64,000 nucleotides of DNA from assembly GCA_905182995.1 (NCBI GenBank), contig CAJJDP010000134.1, positions 191,133 through 255,132 on the forward strand. The letters are read 5' to 3'. Position numbers and translations under genes: made by a program. The DNA comes from Paramecium octaurelia. Its lineage: Eukaryota > Ciliophora > Oligohymenophorea > Peniculida > Parameciidae. Positions 36,307 through 50,374 of the stretch are shown here, one piece after another. Position 1 is the first letter of the stretch; the number at the start of each line of letters is the position of its first letter. The notes beneath the pieces are model-generated. The model worked only from the letters and a program-made list of their open reading frames with translations, made no database searches and had not been told where the DNA came from.

Positions 36307-38198
36307 TCAGATATCAAGTTATTTTATTTTATTTCTTATTTCAATATAATGGCCATAGGTTAATCGGACAGGTTTGCCATCAGCAATTTATTCAATTTTT
36401 GAATCCACAGCAAATTCATAAGGATCCTCGAAACATTCTTGAATGAGTGAAGCCAACTAAAAGTAGGTGATTAAATAGTCAAGTAGAATTACTCCCCCTT
36501 CAATATCCATGGGCAACAATTATTGGGTGTCTTGAATCACTATTTTGGATTCTATCGAATATTCAATTTCCTTAATGGCACATCTTAAGATAGAATTCAG
36601 AATTATATAGAAGGATTCATATTCAGTGAAGTTGTCGTCAAAAACAGCATCAAATTTCTTATCAACTACCAATAATTATTTTTGATCTGGATTTTACAAT
36701 GACAACCAAACAGTATTGAATTGAAGAGTGTATTTCTGATTATATTGATGGATGGCTGCACATAACTTAGTATACTGAGGATTCTGAATATATTATTAGA
36801 ACTTTTCCAGTCCAAGTGTATTTTGCCCCACCATCAATTCATTTAAACAATTCATCTTAATCATGATGTTCTTGTTCACTAGGAACATAAGCTTCTCCCT
36901 CAAATAAGGAGTTTGGACAAAACGATGCTTATCCATTAGAGCAGAAACCCTATACAAATACCTACAGAAATTTAACTAAGCCAGAATAATGTAATCATTC
37001 TTCTTAGAATCACTCCAGCAATCTTCCTCCCTTTGACTTGAATACTCTTGATGCATCTATTGGCTAATCTAGGACTCCTTCCGTGACTCCTAGACTCTTT
37101 TGATGGATTTCAGTGGTTATTACATAATTGACTGTTATGATTGTTTAACAATGACAGCATTTTCTTTGCCATAATTTGATTCTCTGGGTTGAAGTGATAT
37201 AGATTGCTTGTTCTGAGTGTCTCCCAAAGGAGTTGCAGCATTATTATTCTAAAGGAGATGAGGGTGATTATGTTGTTGATTACTCCTAAACATACTAGAG
37301 AACCCATTCCCCTTAATGGGCTAGAGTTCCTATTTCGACAACCATATATGGTTTTCCAATTCCTCAACAGTGGCTCTTCTGCTTTCATCTACTATCAAAC
37401 ATCTATAAATGAAATCCTTGCATTCATCTGATATGTGACCTGGGAATTGCACTGGAACAGTGGCCATTCTTTATGCTAATTCTCTCTCACTTCCTGCTTA
37501 CCAGGGCACTTACCCAAATAATAATTCATAAAGACTTACACCCAAGGCCCAAATGTCCGATTTTTCAGAGTATCTATTTTTGAATGCTTAGGGACTCATA
37601 TAGAGGGGGGATCCAACGTTGACATTGGGCATGGTGGCTGCAGTTTGTGGAGTGGTAGCAAATCCGAAGTCTGCTATTTTTGGGACTGACCCCTTGAGGA
37701 GGATGTTGGCTGGTTTGAGATCTCTATGAACAATGCCTAATTAAATAGATTAATTGAGATACCCCGTTGTTTCATCTACTTGTAACCTTGGATGATGCCA
37801 TAGAATAGTTTTTGCATGTTTTGCTCTTTTTAGACTCCTGTTTTGGTTACCAGTTATCCCAAGTCGCCGGAGTCACAAAACTCGGTGATTAGATATGTAT
37901 TGTTTTCAGTGTAGTAAACCTTATATAATCTCATGATATTTGGAGAATTGAGTTGGGACAAGGCTTCGACTTCGGATCTCAGGAGTTGATAGTGCAAAGG
38001 AGTCTTGAGTCCTTTCTTATCGATCACCTTAATGGCGACAACCTCATGGGTTTCGTCATTTCTGCCTTTGTAGACAATGGAACTAAAGCCCTTTCCGATA
38101 GCATCTTATAGGGCATAACTGAAATTCTCTATAACTTTGCGCGCATTGCCTGGGATGGGTGTGGCAGGCATCTATCTTTGTTGCTGTTAGACAAGCAT
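36307..38198 (-). CDS. ULK/Unc-51-like Ser/Thr protein kinase
   Basis: Predicted 621 aa with one 26-nt intron inside the catalytic loop region. The kinase domain occupies about 20-285: glycine loop [22 protein letters not shown] with the catalytic Lys, [16 protein letters not shown], and an activation segment ending [11 protein letters not shown]. The SPQ in place of APE is typical of the large ciliate ULK-like group. A Gln/Ser linker and a helical C-terminal domain of about 230 residues follow. ULK kinases start autophagy or act in cilia; which applies here is unknown. A start at 38171 is also possible. Confidence 0.88.
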
Positions 38199-38265
38199 AA
38201 TATATTTTAATTTTTAATTTCAACGGTAAGTGAATAAATTAATTATTATCATGAAGGAAAAAAAT

Positions 38266-38731
38266 TCATTTCCTTTTATTGGTCAAATTGCCTTTTTTTT
38301 ATTTTTCTCTTTTAATCTCATCGTAATCCAGCAAGTCATCATCCTCTTTGATCAACTTCAGATACATTTTCACTTTGGTGCCATTGACTTCCACATATTG
38401 TTTATTCTGGAGTGGCTAAGATTGGGATGTTGATAATTTGCTTTGAGTTTACTGAGGTTGCAACAGAAATTAGGATGGAATCATGGACACATTCAAAGGT
38501 GAGACCGGAGACATCATTTGTTGTTAGGACAACATGGGAGATATCTACATCTAAGGCATTTGCTGGAACTGTTGTTGCATTATCCAATAATTCCAAGGTT
38601 GTGGTGTCCTTTGAGAGTCCCATAAATAATTACATCATTGGATAGCAGAACTATTGTTGAAATGGTTACTATTGTTGCTGTTGTTATTTGCTCTTAAGCA
38701 TGGCTAAATAATCTTAATTTGGGAAGCTCAT
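38266..38731 (-). CDS. Gln/Met-rich small protein
   Basis: Predicted 146 aa with one 25-nt intron. The first 100 residues are Gln, Met, Pro and Ser, with QQQFQQMPQMQISPM and similar low-complexity phrases. The last 45 are ordered and charged (YVEVNGTKVKMYLKLIKED). The conserved-looking tail suggests a short functional motif behind a prion-like N-terminus. A competing frame with standard start and stop on the same strand is a shadow. Function unknown. Confidence 0.6.
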
Positions 38732-38919
38732 TTATATATATATAAATATTTAATTTCAAATTTATCTTTACTTATATCTCATTCTAATCGCTTTTCTTAA
38801 GTAAGCTCGTTTAAGATTCGAGTACTATCCACATTATAATTTATTGATGACAGACAATGATCAAAATAATAACACACATTTTAATAATATTATTATTTCA
38901 ATATATATATTTACAACAT

Positions 38920-40183
38920 TCACCTAATTATACATTCATCCACCAACTTTTGATTGGGTTCTACAGATGCTAGATTACCTAAATTGCATTTATTCAATTC
39001 TGTAGCATGCCCAACTGCAGATTCATTAGACAAAATACAATGTTAGATTATGCAACTATTAGGATCGAATGAATGAATACTTAGAATTTATGACTACGTT
39101 TTTCATAATAATGGAATTGCTGATTTTAACATGATCACCAATGGTGCAATTTTTACCAATAATTGATCTCTATATGGTTACCTTATTGCCAATCCTAGTA
39201 CCCTCTCCAATGACTGAGTCAGGACTTATACGAGCATCTTGAGGGTATTACAATTGAAAGTCTTGGACTCCTTGATAAAGTGGGATTCCTTTGTTCCCCT
39301 TGATCACGCTTTCAAAATTGGCTTATTGATAATCTTTGATATTGTTCAATCTTCTTGCATAATCTTAGGTAATGAAGACTTTAATTGAAAATTGCTATTA
39401 TTTTCTTTCTTGGAAGAGACTTTACTCCTTCTTGGCTATTAAATTTAGTAAATTGACATTCCTTTGATGTTTTACAATGTAGGGTAGGAATTCTTCCTTC
39501 CAATTTTGAATTTCTAGTTTTTGCTTATTAAGATTTAAGAACAATTCCAACACTTCATATTAACATACATAGATGTGAGTATCAAATAAGTTGGTCATAA
39601 TTTGCACACTCTCACAACTCAATAACACATTTCGAGTGACTGAAAGACTAGCTTGATCATCATCTTCTTGATTAATGATGTGTAATAAACTATGGTCTGA
39701 GCCAATAAACATAATATCGAAAGATTCATTTAAATTGCAGGAGATGGGAGCCCTTCCTTGTTTTTTATCTAGGTCTTCCTCCTTAATCAAACATGTAATG
39801 GTGGCTTTGGTTGAGTAATGAAAATCCAATAAATTTAGGATGTTGGCTCCGATCATGGTGTCACAGGACAGAAGTATGAAATCCTTCTTTATTTTTTCAC
39901 ATGATTCCAACAAAGCAGATCCTGAATCAGAATCATCACTAACATAAACTACTTCTGCCCTTCTCTAAACTAAATCACCCACTGCCTAATGATTTCTGGT
40001 TATCAATATTAAAATGTCCTGTGGTCCAAATCCAACAGATTCTAAGACATCCAATTAGTAGAGAATCATGGGTTTATTGCAAATTGGCAAGAGACCTTTT
40101 GAATAATCTTGACAGAGTGGGAATAGCATGCTTCCTGCTTGTTATCCGCCTCCAAGAATGATTGCTTGATATTTGACTTGCAT
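38920..40183 (-). CDS. EIF2B3: Translation initiation factor eIF2B subunit gamma
   Basis: Predicted 412 aa with one intron (39056-39080). The N-terminus has a nucleotidyltransferase-like fold (YQAIILGG, LLPICNKPMILYQLDVLESV). A segment LEIQNWKEEFLPYIVKHQ matches the conserved linker before the left-handed beta helix. C-terminal hexapeptide repeats follow (VIGEGTRIGNKVTI, IIGKNCTIGDHVKI). eIF2B is the guanine-nucleotide exchange factor for eIF2. The gamma and epsilon subunits share this fold. The absence of a W2 domain and the length favour gamma. Confidence 0.85.
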
Positions 40184-40319
40184 TAATTATTATTATTAAA
40201 GAAATATATATAATTAATCTATTTTATATCAAATGATTAATAACTTATTTGGACAATTTCTCTACTTGCATTTTGCTAAATTTTAAACTTTCGCATAAGA
40301 ATTAGTACTCAAACACAAA

Positions 40320-40585
40320 TCATACTATTTAATTAATTGAGAGTGTTACAGCTGCTTTACTTCTCTAGATCCCAGCAGGCGATAGATCATCCATAGCTGT
40401 TTGATAGCAATTAGCGATTTATTTCTTGCTAGAATAAATGATTCGATTCATTACCAAGTCTGATCTTTACGACAAGCATCTACTTCTGCATTGCAATATT
40501 GATTTAAACAGTCATTGTGAGTTGCGGTTTCTTGGATCGAAAGGACCAACGAAAGGAGAGTAAGGAACAATAAAAATCTGATCAT
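40320..40585 (-). CDS. Small secreted Cys-rich protein, copy A
   Basis: Predicted 79 aa with one 26-nt intron. A signal peptide (MIRFLLFLTLLSLVLS) precedes a six-Cys core: CLNQYC, then ACRKDQTC, then IANC. The neighbouring gene at 40684-41013 has the same Cys spacing. The product should be secreted or stored in a secretory compartment, with three disulfides likely. No known family comes to mind. Confidence 0.65.
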
Positions 40586-40683
40586 TGTTATTTAAAAATA
40601 ATAATATCTGAATAAAAACGCCTAGTGTTATCCTGATCATGCAATAATTTTCTCTAAATTCTCTATTTCGATGTCGATGCCAA

Positions 40684-41013
40684 TCAAATTGGTTTTAAGA
40701 CAATGCCTTGCTTAACAGTCGTTAATGGCTCTGGCACCTTAGTGAGTTCGCATACAATAATTGAACTAGCATAATGATTGACAGCCTATTTTACATCATC
40801 CAATGCGTGTTCAGTTCCTTTGTAGGCTTTGGAATCTTAAGCCTTTTTAACATTCTTTCTGAAGTCATTTGTGCACTTGGCGATATGTTATTGACAAGTT
40901 GAATCTTCCTTGCATTATTTGATTTCATTGTAGCAGAATGCCTGAACGCAATTGCCGCCGGCATAGACTGTGCAGATGAATGTGACAACAAAGATAATGG
41001 CCAAAAGTCTCAT
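40684..41013 (-). CDS. Small secreted Cys-rich protein, copy B
   Basis: A single exon of 109 aa. A clear signal peptide (MRLLAIIFVVTFICTVYAG) leads into CVQAFC, QCKEDSTC and IAKC, with the same spacing as copy A: C-x3-aromatic-C, then x6, C-x5-TC-like and IA-x-C. The C-terminal part is helical and carries one extra Cys. The pair looks like a tandem duplication. Secreted or vesicle-lumen role inferred. Confidence 0.7.
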
Positions 41014-41147
41014 ATTTAAAATTAATTAAATAATATTCTAGAGAGAATTAGAATGATCATTAATAATTATTTGTTTTAACTTCTCCCCTTGTCTCTGATT
41101 ATTACTTATTAAAATGATACGTATGTCATTGATATCATTAATAATAA

Positions 41148-42391
41148 ATGCTTCCAAAGTTTATTAAGCTAAGAGCAAGCTTCTCCCTCTTGAACTTCAA
41201 TTTCATATCCAACCTCTCACCTGAAGTAGAAGAATTGCGATCTCATGTCACTAAATTTGCTACAGAGGAAGTGGCACCGTTAGCCGACAAGGCAGATCAA
41301 GAAGGCAAGTTTCCACCACACCTTTGGAGAAAGATGGGAGATCTGGGATTATTGGGAGCCACAGTTGATCGTAATACTTAATTCTGATTATTTAGCTGCC
41401 TATGGTGGATCAGGATTATCCTATTCTGCCCATTGTATGATATTGGAAGAAATCAGCAGAGCCTCTGGTGGTATTGGATTGAGCTACTCTGCTCATAGTG
41501 CTTTGAATGTAGCTCAACTTTAAAGACATGGAAATGAAGCATAGAAAAAGAAATATCTACCCAAATTGTGTTCAGGAGAGTGGGTTGGAGCTTTGGCTAT
41601 GAGTGAACCCAATGCTGGATCAGACGTTGTATCTATGAAGACAACTGCCAAAAAAGTGGGTGATAAATACATACTCAATGGAAGCAAGATGTGGATCACA
41701 AATGGCCCTGTTGCAGATGTCATTGTTGTTTATGCCAAAACAGAACCCGAAAAGAAACAACATGGAATTACTGCTTTCATTGTAGAAGCAGGAATGAAAG
41801 GATTTTCAAGAGGCAAAAAGTTAGATAAAATTGGAATGAAATCTTCAGATACAGGACCCATCTATTTTGACAACGTAGAAGTCCCTGCAGAAAATGTACT
41901 TGGAGAAGTCAATAAAGGAGTTTATGTTTTAATGAGTGGATTAGATTATGAGAGATTAGTGTTGGCTGCTGGACCTGTTGGGTTGATGCAAGCTGCTTTT
42001 GATGTCTCAAGAGAATACTGCAACACTAGATAATAGTTTGGAAAACCAATTGGACAATTCTAAATAATGCAAGGCAAATTGGCCGAGATGTACACTACTT
42101 TATAAGCCAGCAGAGCCATGCTTTATTCAGTTTCTCGTGCTGTCGATGCAGGAAACATAACCAATACAGTAATATATACGTATCTATTCTTAGGATTGTG
42201 CAGCATTGATTTATTATACTTCTGTGAATGCCACTTAAGTTGGGTTGGAAGCTATTCAATGTCTAGGTGGTAATGGGTATACCCAAGAATATCCAGTTGG
42301 AAGAATTATGAATGATGCCAAACTCTATGAAATAGGAGCAGGAACAACTGAAATTAGAAAGTGGTTGATTGGTAGACAATTGACTTAATGA
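41148..42391 (+). CDS. IVD: Isovaleryl-CoA dehydrogenase
   Basis: Predicted 397 aa with two 25-nt introns. A short mitochondrial-type leader ([19 protein letters not shown]) comes first. Family signatures are strong: [17 protein letters not shown] for FAD and substrate binding, [18 protein letters not shown], and [28 protein letters not shown] carries the catalytic Glu at the position used by isovaleryl-CoA dehydrogenase, while the short-chain enzymes' alternative site reads GAGT here. It oxidises isovaleryl-CoA in leucine breakdown in the mitochondrial matrix. Confidence 0.93.
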
Positions 42392-42950
42392 TCTTCAAAT
42401 ATAAAATTGTTAAGAATTTATATTTTATCAATTTAATCTTCTAGGTACATATTATTATTAAGTTGTACCCTCACACATTTATAATATAATGATAGCTCAT
42501 TAGATTCAAATTCTGTTTATATAGGGATTTCCACATTTGCTGTCTCCCTGTATGAATACTAAAAAGATTATAGTTAACGATATTAAGCTTTAATCAAATA
42601 TACAGATTTAAAAAGACCTTATTCTATTTGATTTAATAATTACTTCTACGAGTTAAAAAAATTAATTTATAATTAAATCAATAATTTATTACCAATCTCT
42701 CTTTTACCTAGTTATAATTAGTCTTTGATGTACCGAATCAAATATAATAAGAAAAATCTTATGGAAAATACTTTTTGAATATTAATGAAATTTCAGAACA
42801 GGAATATTCATAATTAGTATGTTATTGTAATTCTTTAAGGTATGAAATTTACAAAAGTCGCAAAAGCTATTTTAATAAAATTAATTAAATAATAATACTC
42901 AGATAACCAAGAATATGATTTAATAGTAATAAATTATAGACATATTTTAA
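42392..42950. other. Convergent intergenic region
   Basis: Between the 3' ends of the dehydrogenase and HSF genes. AT-rich, no supported feature. Confidence 0.5.
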
Positions 42951-43962
42951 TCATACAGCCTTTATTCTGTCTTCCTCTAATTGTTAGTTACTTCCATTGC
43001 TCTAATTTGTGTCTACTTATAAAGATATGTTGAGTACCATCTTTACTGGAACCACCATTTTGTTCGTTGTTGTTATCGGAACTTCTTGTCCCGTTGCTCA
43101 TTGTGTTTTGATTGGTCTTGTTGAACTTTTGAATGTTGTCTAAAATAATATGGGAGAGCTTAAACTTTGTGATTAATCATTAGGAGAAGTGCTGGTTAAT
43201 CGAAATAACAGTTGGCACAATAAATCGCTATAGGTTTGGCGTTTGCTCTTTATCATGCTAAATTCCAGAAATAAAGAGTGGTAGGACTCAAGTAGGGTGG
43301 ATTGAGTGTTTTGGAACTAATAGCCTTACAAAATGATACCTATTCGATTTGTTTACTAATGAAGTTGGATTCTATGTTGATGTTGTGTATTTCTTATTTC
43401 AGGGTTGTGTACTTTTCGAACAGTTCTTCTTGGATTTGCTTTACTTTTTGGTTTTTCAGTTTGATGGATTTTTCCTTTTTGGGCTTGACTCCTCCGTTTC
43501 TCCTGGGGATATTGACTAACAGGTTCCTAGATTAATGTGAATTTGGTTACTCCATGTTCTTCCTAAAATAATAATGACTGAATTCATTTTGATTGTTAAC
43601 ATTGCGAATTTTCTTGAATCCATACATATTTAATTATCTTATAAATGAACTGAAATTGTGATGTTTAAAATGGGTTGGAAGTATTTCATTACTCAATTTG
43701 GTTTGGTCTTTAACGACAAATGCATTGCCTTTCTCAGTAAATCCAATAATATCTTCATTCTCTGGATTCTATAAGTTATTAAAATCAATTGAATATATTT
43801 AATAATTCGAGAATTTAATTCCTAAAATCATCAAAAATTTAGATGATCAATTTAGGAATATTCGTAGATGTATAATTTGTTTAATACCATTACGATATTG
43901 TAGGTTTTGAGTAAAAAGTTTGGCACCCCTTTTTTCATACTTTTTGCTTTCTTCTGAGACAT
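42951..43962 (-). CDS. Heat-shock-factor-type transcription factor
   Basis: Predicted 272 aa with introns of 119, 23, 26 and 25 nt. The total coding length is divisible by three. The N-terminal DNA-binding domain has VPNFLLKTYNIV, DIIGFTEKGNAFVV, and the recognition helix region LPTHFKHHNFSSFIRQLNMY, then GFKKIRN, a near-perfect HSF match. A coiled-coil oligomerisation region follows (KVKQIQEELFEKYTTLKQEI). HSFs bind nGAAn elements and control stress genes. The first intron (43769-43887) sits inside the DNA-binding domain and is about five times longer than usual here. Confidence 0.92.
43769..43887 (-). other. Unusually long intron (119 nt)
   Basis: On the coding strand it runs GTATTAAAC...AACTTATAG. 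The flanking exons give an uninterrupted HSF domain (YNIVM joined to NPENEDIIGF). Every other intron located here is about 17-33 nt. Confidence 0.7.
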
Positions 43963-45071
43963 TCCAAAGAGTTCCTGATATATATTTTGCAAATTAAAAA
44001 AATTATTAAAATATCTGATTATCTATGCGCCTTTTACTCATATTAATATACAATAATAAAACAATAAGTTAAATTATTCAAAAAGAGAACATAATATTCA
44101 TGTTTTATCACTATTCTGACTAAAATGAATATCTGTTAATAAATGATTCTAGATATTCAAATTTCCCCAGAAATGAATCAAGAAGTTAAGACAAACCCAC
44201 CAGAAATCTATTTAAACGATCCAAAACACCAATAAATGACCATAACTCCTAATTTTTATATTATCTAACCAATTACATAAACAAAATATTACGATTTATT
44301 ATATTGATCAATTGGAACGGTTCTATTTCATATAATGATACAAAAATATAAAAAATAACAACTATCATAATATCATTCCTTCTAATGTAATTCGCTCATT
44401 CTATTTTTAGTTGTATCAAGCTATGAAAAAGAATGAATAGTATTTAAGTAAAATTAATCAGAGCTAGCTTTTTTGTAAATGTGTTTTCAACCTAGATTCA
44501 TTTAGAAATTGGTGATATTAAAAATGCTATTATGGGATTCGAATTTGATTTATCTATAATTTTATTTAGCAATTGGATTGAGTTCCATTTAATAATTACA
44601 CTCTCTTTTTCAATTTTTATTATTGTCAATATCTAAGAATCTAAGATAACACTTCAAAATTGATATAATATAAACCATAGCATTGTGTAATAATACTATG
44701 CATGACTATCCAACACCATTAAATAGCTATCATAAAAATAAATTGTTTATTATGCTATTGATGAGAACAGTTTCTAGTGGATATTGTAACGATAGCAATA
44801 TATTGATTCTATTATTGCCTTTGCCAATAAGTTAGTGGGGATTACATGAAAAGAGAGATATAAAATATTATCTGGTTTAATGTGCACTTTAATTAAAATC
44901 TCTCCAATTCATACTTTTTTAGAAAGTAGTAGATATATATAGAAAATTCTAAACCTTAATGAATTAGAATCTCTTATGAAAGTTAGTTTTGTTTCTTTTC
45001 TAAAAATTTGATTCTAAAATTATACTGAATAAGGTCTTATATTCAATATTTATTAAAGAGTGATCTTCAAA
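43963..45071. other. Long AT-rich intergenic region
   Basis: About 1.1 kb upstream of the HSF start. Open stretches are short and of biased composition. I see no gene, RNA or repeat I can support. It may hold the HSF promoter. Confidence 0.4.
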
Positions 45072-47056
45072 TCATTGATTTCTGTTTGAAAGTGCTTTCA
45101 AGGGGACGAGTCTAAATTGTTTCAAAAAATAGTATTGAATTATCAATATTCTATAGGTAGAGTTTATATACCATGAGAATAAAAAGAGAAATTGAAACTT
45201 CTATTATGCAACTTGCTTTTTTATTGTATTCACGAAATATTTCAATTATTAAGTGGTATCATTCAGAATAATGATAACGACAGTATTCATTTGTTATTTG
45301 ATATACTCTAAATCTGATTAATTTTGAGTAATTGAATATTGGGATCTTGTTGAGGATATCAATATAAAAGAAGTATTTGATAGCTTTCACTATTCAATAA
45401 CTACCAATTCAACATTCTTTTTTATTTTTTTAACCATTAAAATCAATTTTCACACAATATTTCGCTATACCACCTTACTTGTTGTCTTATCTTAAATATC
45501 ATTTATTTGAATGAATCAACCAAATAATGCTATTTCTTTTGATATTAATCAATTTAATCTTCTATTATAAGAGATTCACAAAGCGATTTTTAATTTCTAT
45601 TTTTTATAGAATTAGGAGATTGATTAGAATTAGGATTAGATTATTTAGAATAGAAGCATAGCGATCTCTTGTTTAATAGAAACGTTAGGAAGAAAGTATT
45701 CAGATGACTTTTAGGAATGATGGTATTCTTAATTTTCTCTTCATACTTTTAATATGGTATATTTAATCTTAAACTATCTTGACTACGTTTTTAGTGAATA
45801 TTGTCTAGTTGTCTCTTATTTGGATTCAATACTTACATGCACTTTTTCATTGATTATTGAATCATTCATACTTGGACAAACAATCCATAAATTCAATAAA
45901 TTTGATATTGGAATCATTGAAACTCTCTTTATGCTTCTCATTTGCCTTCCAATAAGGAATGATTATTTTTACAATATTCAACAATAAATTGTAAAACCAT
46001 TCAATTTAAGTTACTTTAATTTTCAAATTAACATGGGCAAATACTGAGTCCATTTATCACAGTTTTCACTATAAATAGCCTTGGGTGTATTATTTAGTCT
46101 AGATTATATTTTTAATGAATTTAATGAAATTATCAATTTAAGTTTCAAATGAGATAGTTATTTTGAATAACATCCAATTGTAATCCCCTAGAAATAAGTG
46201 ACACAAATCAAATGTGTAAGAATCTTGAATGTATTCTATCTCTAAATCCATTTTCCTAAGGGGATAATCATAATTTTTATATTATACAAAATACATATTA
46301 TTTTAAATATTTACACCACAAAATTGGGGATGATTAATACTTAGGATTTATAATAAAGCCATATAAATAACTTTCCTATTTACTCACCTTAAAACCACAC
46401 TATTTGCACTCATACTAATTCTTCTCCTATTCTTATAACTTCCTATTGAACTTAGCCTAACTTCTTAATGGCTCTAAAACTGATTATTTTTACTTCAAGG
46501 GAGGATAAGTATTTCCGATTTCCTCAAAAATAATTTAAATTGTGCTTTGTCTGGTCTATCAAAATTGTGATGTGATTAATATTCATAGCAATTTCAGTAC
46601 ATATAAATTATTACCCAATTATATAGATCATTATTATACGTTTAATAATTAACTAAAGAACAATCAAGTATGTTCTATTTGGACTTCAATAATTTGTCTT
46701 TGCTCTCAGATTTAAAAATTTAAGGATAATCTTAAAAAGTAGTATGGATGAATTTGCATATATAAAATAATTAATATATTTTTAACTATTATATCATCTA
46801 TTAACAAGAATGGGTTAATCTTCTAATAAACCACGTGCAGATTGACAATTGATTCGATATGTAAATATTTAATCTAATTCAATTTAAATTGATTACCAGG
46901 CTCTGTACTTATTTGTGATGCTTTTAATTTAGAAACTATTTTCATATTCTGTTTCTTTAGGCTCAGTTGTATTTTCTATTGAATTTCAGTTAGCATAAAT
47001 TATTTGTTTAAATTGGCTGCTGATTTCTTATCTGTAAGTGTATTCGCATTGCCCAT
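45072..47056 (-). CDS. Multi-exon gene (possibly two), structure unresolved
   Basis: Many coding-like segments occur on the minus strand. The first begins MGNANTLTDKKSAANLNKQF, a likely N-myristoylation start at 47056. Later segments include FEEIGNTYPPLK, MDLEIEYIQDSYTFDL, NPNKRQLDNIHQKRSQ and QMNTVVIIILNDTTQQ. The last ends at TGA 45072-45074. Several junctions fit 20-25 nt introns; others do not resolve by eye. It may be one gene of about 550 aa, two genes, or a decaying duplicate. No domain can be named. Confidence 0.4.
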
Positions 47057-47268
47057 TTTCAGTTATTTAATTAAAATCTGATGCGCTTAATAAATTAATC
47101 TATATTTATTATTGATTCAATTCTAGAATAACAACAAATAAACCAACCACCCCATTTTATTAATTATTCTGATTTATATGAGTGGTCATATTATATAGAT
47201 TTATTTATAACTATAAGGTAAATAATATTTATAATAAATTAGTTGTAATAATTATTATAATATGACAA

Positions 47269-48096
47269 TCACTTCAACTCAGGTTAAACTGACTTTAAGA
47301 AGGCTTCTAAATGTTACCCTTAATATTTGAGAAATTCGATTTCTTATTTTCTCTTTTATTCCTCAATCTAATTTCTTTCTTTAATTTTCTTATCCAAAGA
47401 ATCCTTTTTATTAAGCAAATCAATCCTCTGAATATTAATGCACATTGATACCTTTTCTTCCAACTTCTATTTCCTCTACTCTAATTAAACTATCTTTTCT
47501 TCTAATTCACTTTTGCCCATCTCTGCTTACAATTATTTTCTCATTCCAAATGTAACAGAGGAATTGTACAATGTTTAATATGCTGCAATAGTCATTTTCA
47601 ACTCATCCCTCACTCTCATTAATAATAATCCTATGTTAGATGGAATTATAAATACCTCTCTCTGGACAATCAATTGTAACTTGTCTTATAATCTCATCGA
47701 AACATTAACTTAATAACTCTTCCCTTATGGGACAGATTCCAGTCTCTCTAAAATTATTTAATAAAACCCATAACTACCTAGCCTATCTTGCCAGCAATCT
47801 CTCATCCAATAGTTTTTGCAAGTTTCCAACATCTTCCCTTGTAGCTGGGACATGTGAAACATATTGAATATAATGTTTTCCATCATGATCCCATTCAATT
47901 GGAGGCAGGATCGCATTTAATATATCCTAAAAGTTCTGATCGCACTCTTTACTTCTGTATTAGGCTTAGATTCCAAAGGTGAGAGTTGTGCTTTCTTTTT
48001 GCCTTACAAGGTCCTGGAGGCATCATTGGCATTGCTGACTTCAATGGGATTTTCGTATTTGACCAAAGACTCTCTAGGAGGTTTGACTTCTGTCAT
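47269..48096 (-). CDS. DNALI1: Axonemal inner-arm dynein light chain p28 (DNALI1)
   Basis: Predicted about 251 aa. Conserved phrases match p28/DNALI1: ESLVKYENPIEV at the start, ILNAILPPIEW, ETGICPIREELLSQCFDEII, VTIDCPERG, and LMRVRDELKMTIAAYQTLYN. A Lys/Glu coiled coil makes up the C-terminus. Introns of 25 and 30 nt are clear. A third must remove a length of 3n+2 near residue 40, and the simplest candidate is only 17 nt. The protein binds inner-arm dynein heavy chains in motile cilia. Confidence 0.93.
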
Positions 48097-48198
48097 TTAA
48101 TGATGAATATTTAAAATTATTATAACAATTTTATAAGTTTAAAAAAAAGAATGTGTGTATTACAATGAAATTGTAAGTGGAAAATTTTTAAATTATTC

Positions 48199-49890
<1,692 letters not shown>

Positions 49891-49910
<20 letters not shown>

Positions 49911-50332
49911 TAATTTAATGATTGATGTGAAAAGTCATAAGATTTATTAGTTTCCTTGCATTGCTCTACCTCCACAACGCCTTAAGAACACTAACAGGGA
50001 GTTCTGATTTAAGTGTCTCGAGGTTATTCAATGGAATAAGCTCATATTCTAAGAGATAATCCATTAAAGAATGCTAAAAACAATACAATTCATCCAAAGA
50101 TGTCTCTCAATAGTATGCTGAATAAGTACAAAACGGATGAATTATGGATGGATTAATTTAATTGTAATCCTTTCTTTTGGAATTAGTGTCCAATAACGTA
50201 GAAGGAATTAGAATCAAATTGCTAGACGTTGGTTTGTCTCACAATCCAAAGCGATATATATATCTATAATTGAACAAAATCTAGACTGATAACTACGAAA
50301 AGTGTTATTATTATATGTCCACGAAAACACAT
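49891..50332 (-). CDS. Hypothetical protein overlapping kinase start
   Basis: Predicted 136 aa with one 31-nt intron (GTTTTG...GAGAG). The first segment includes WIVRQTNVQQFDSNSFYVIG. The second includes SLDELYCFQHSLMDYLLEYE, then LKSELPVSVLKALWRQSNAR. The tail reads into the kinase start, with TGA at 49891-49893. The start Met at 50332 is weak because the first 25 residues are AT-driven. No domain recognised. Confidence 0.45.
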
Positions 50333-50374
50333 AAAATGTTATAAAAATATGAGTATTAATTATATTATAAATAT

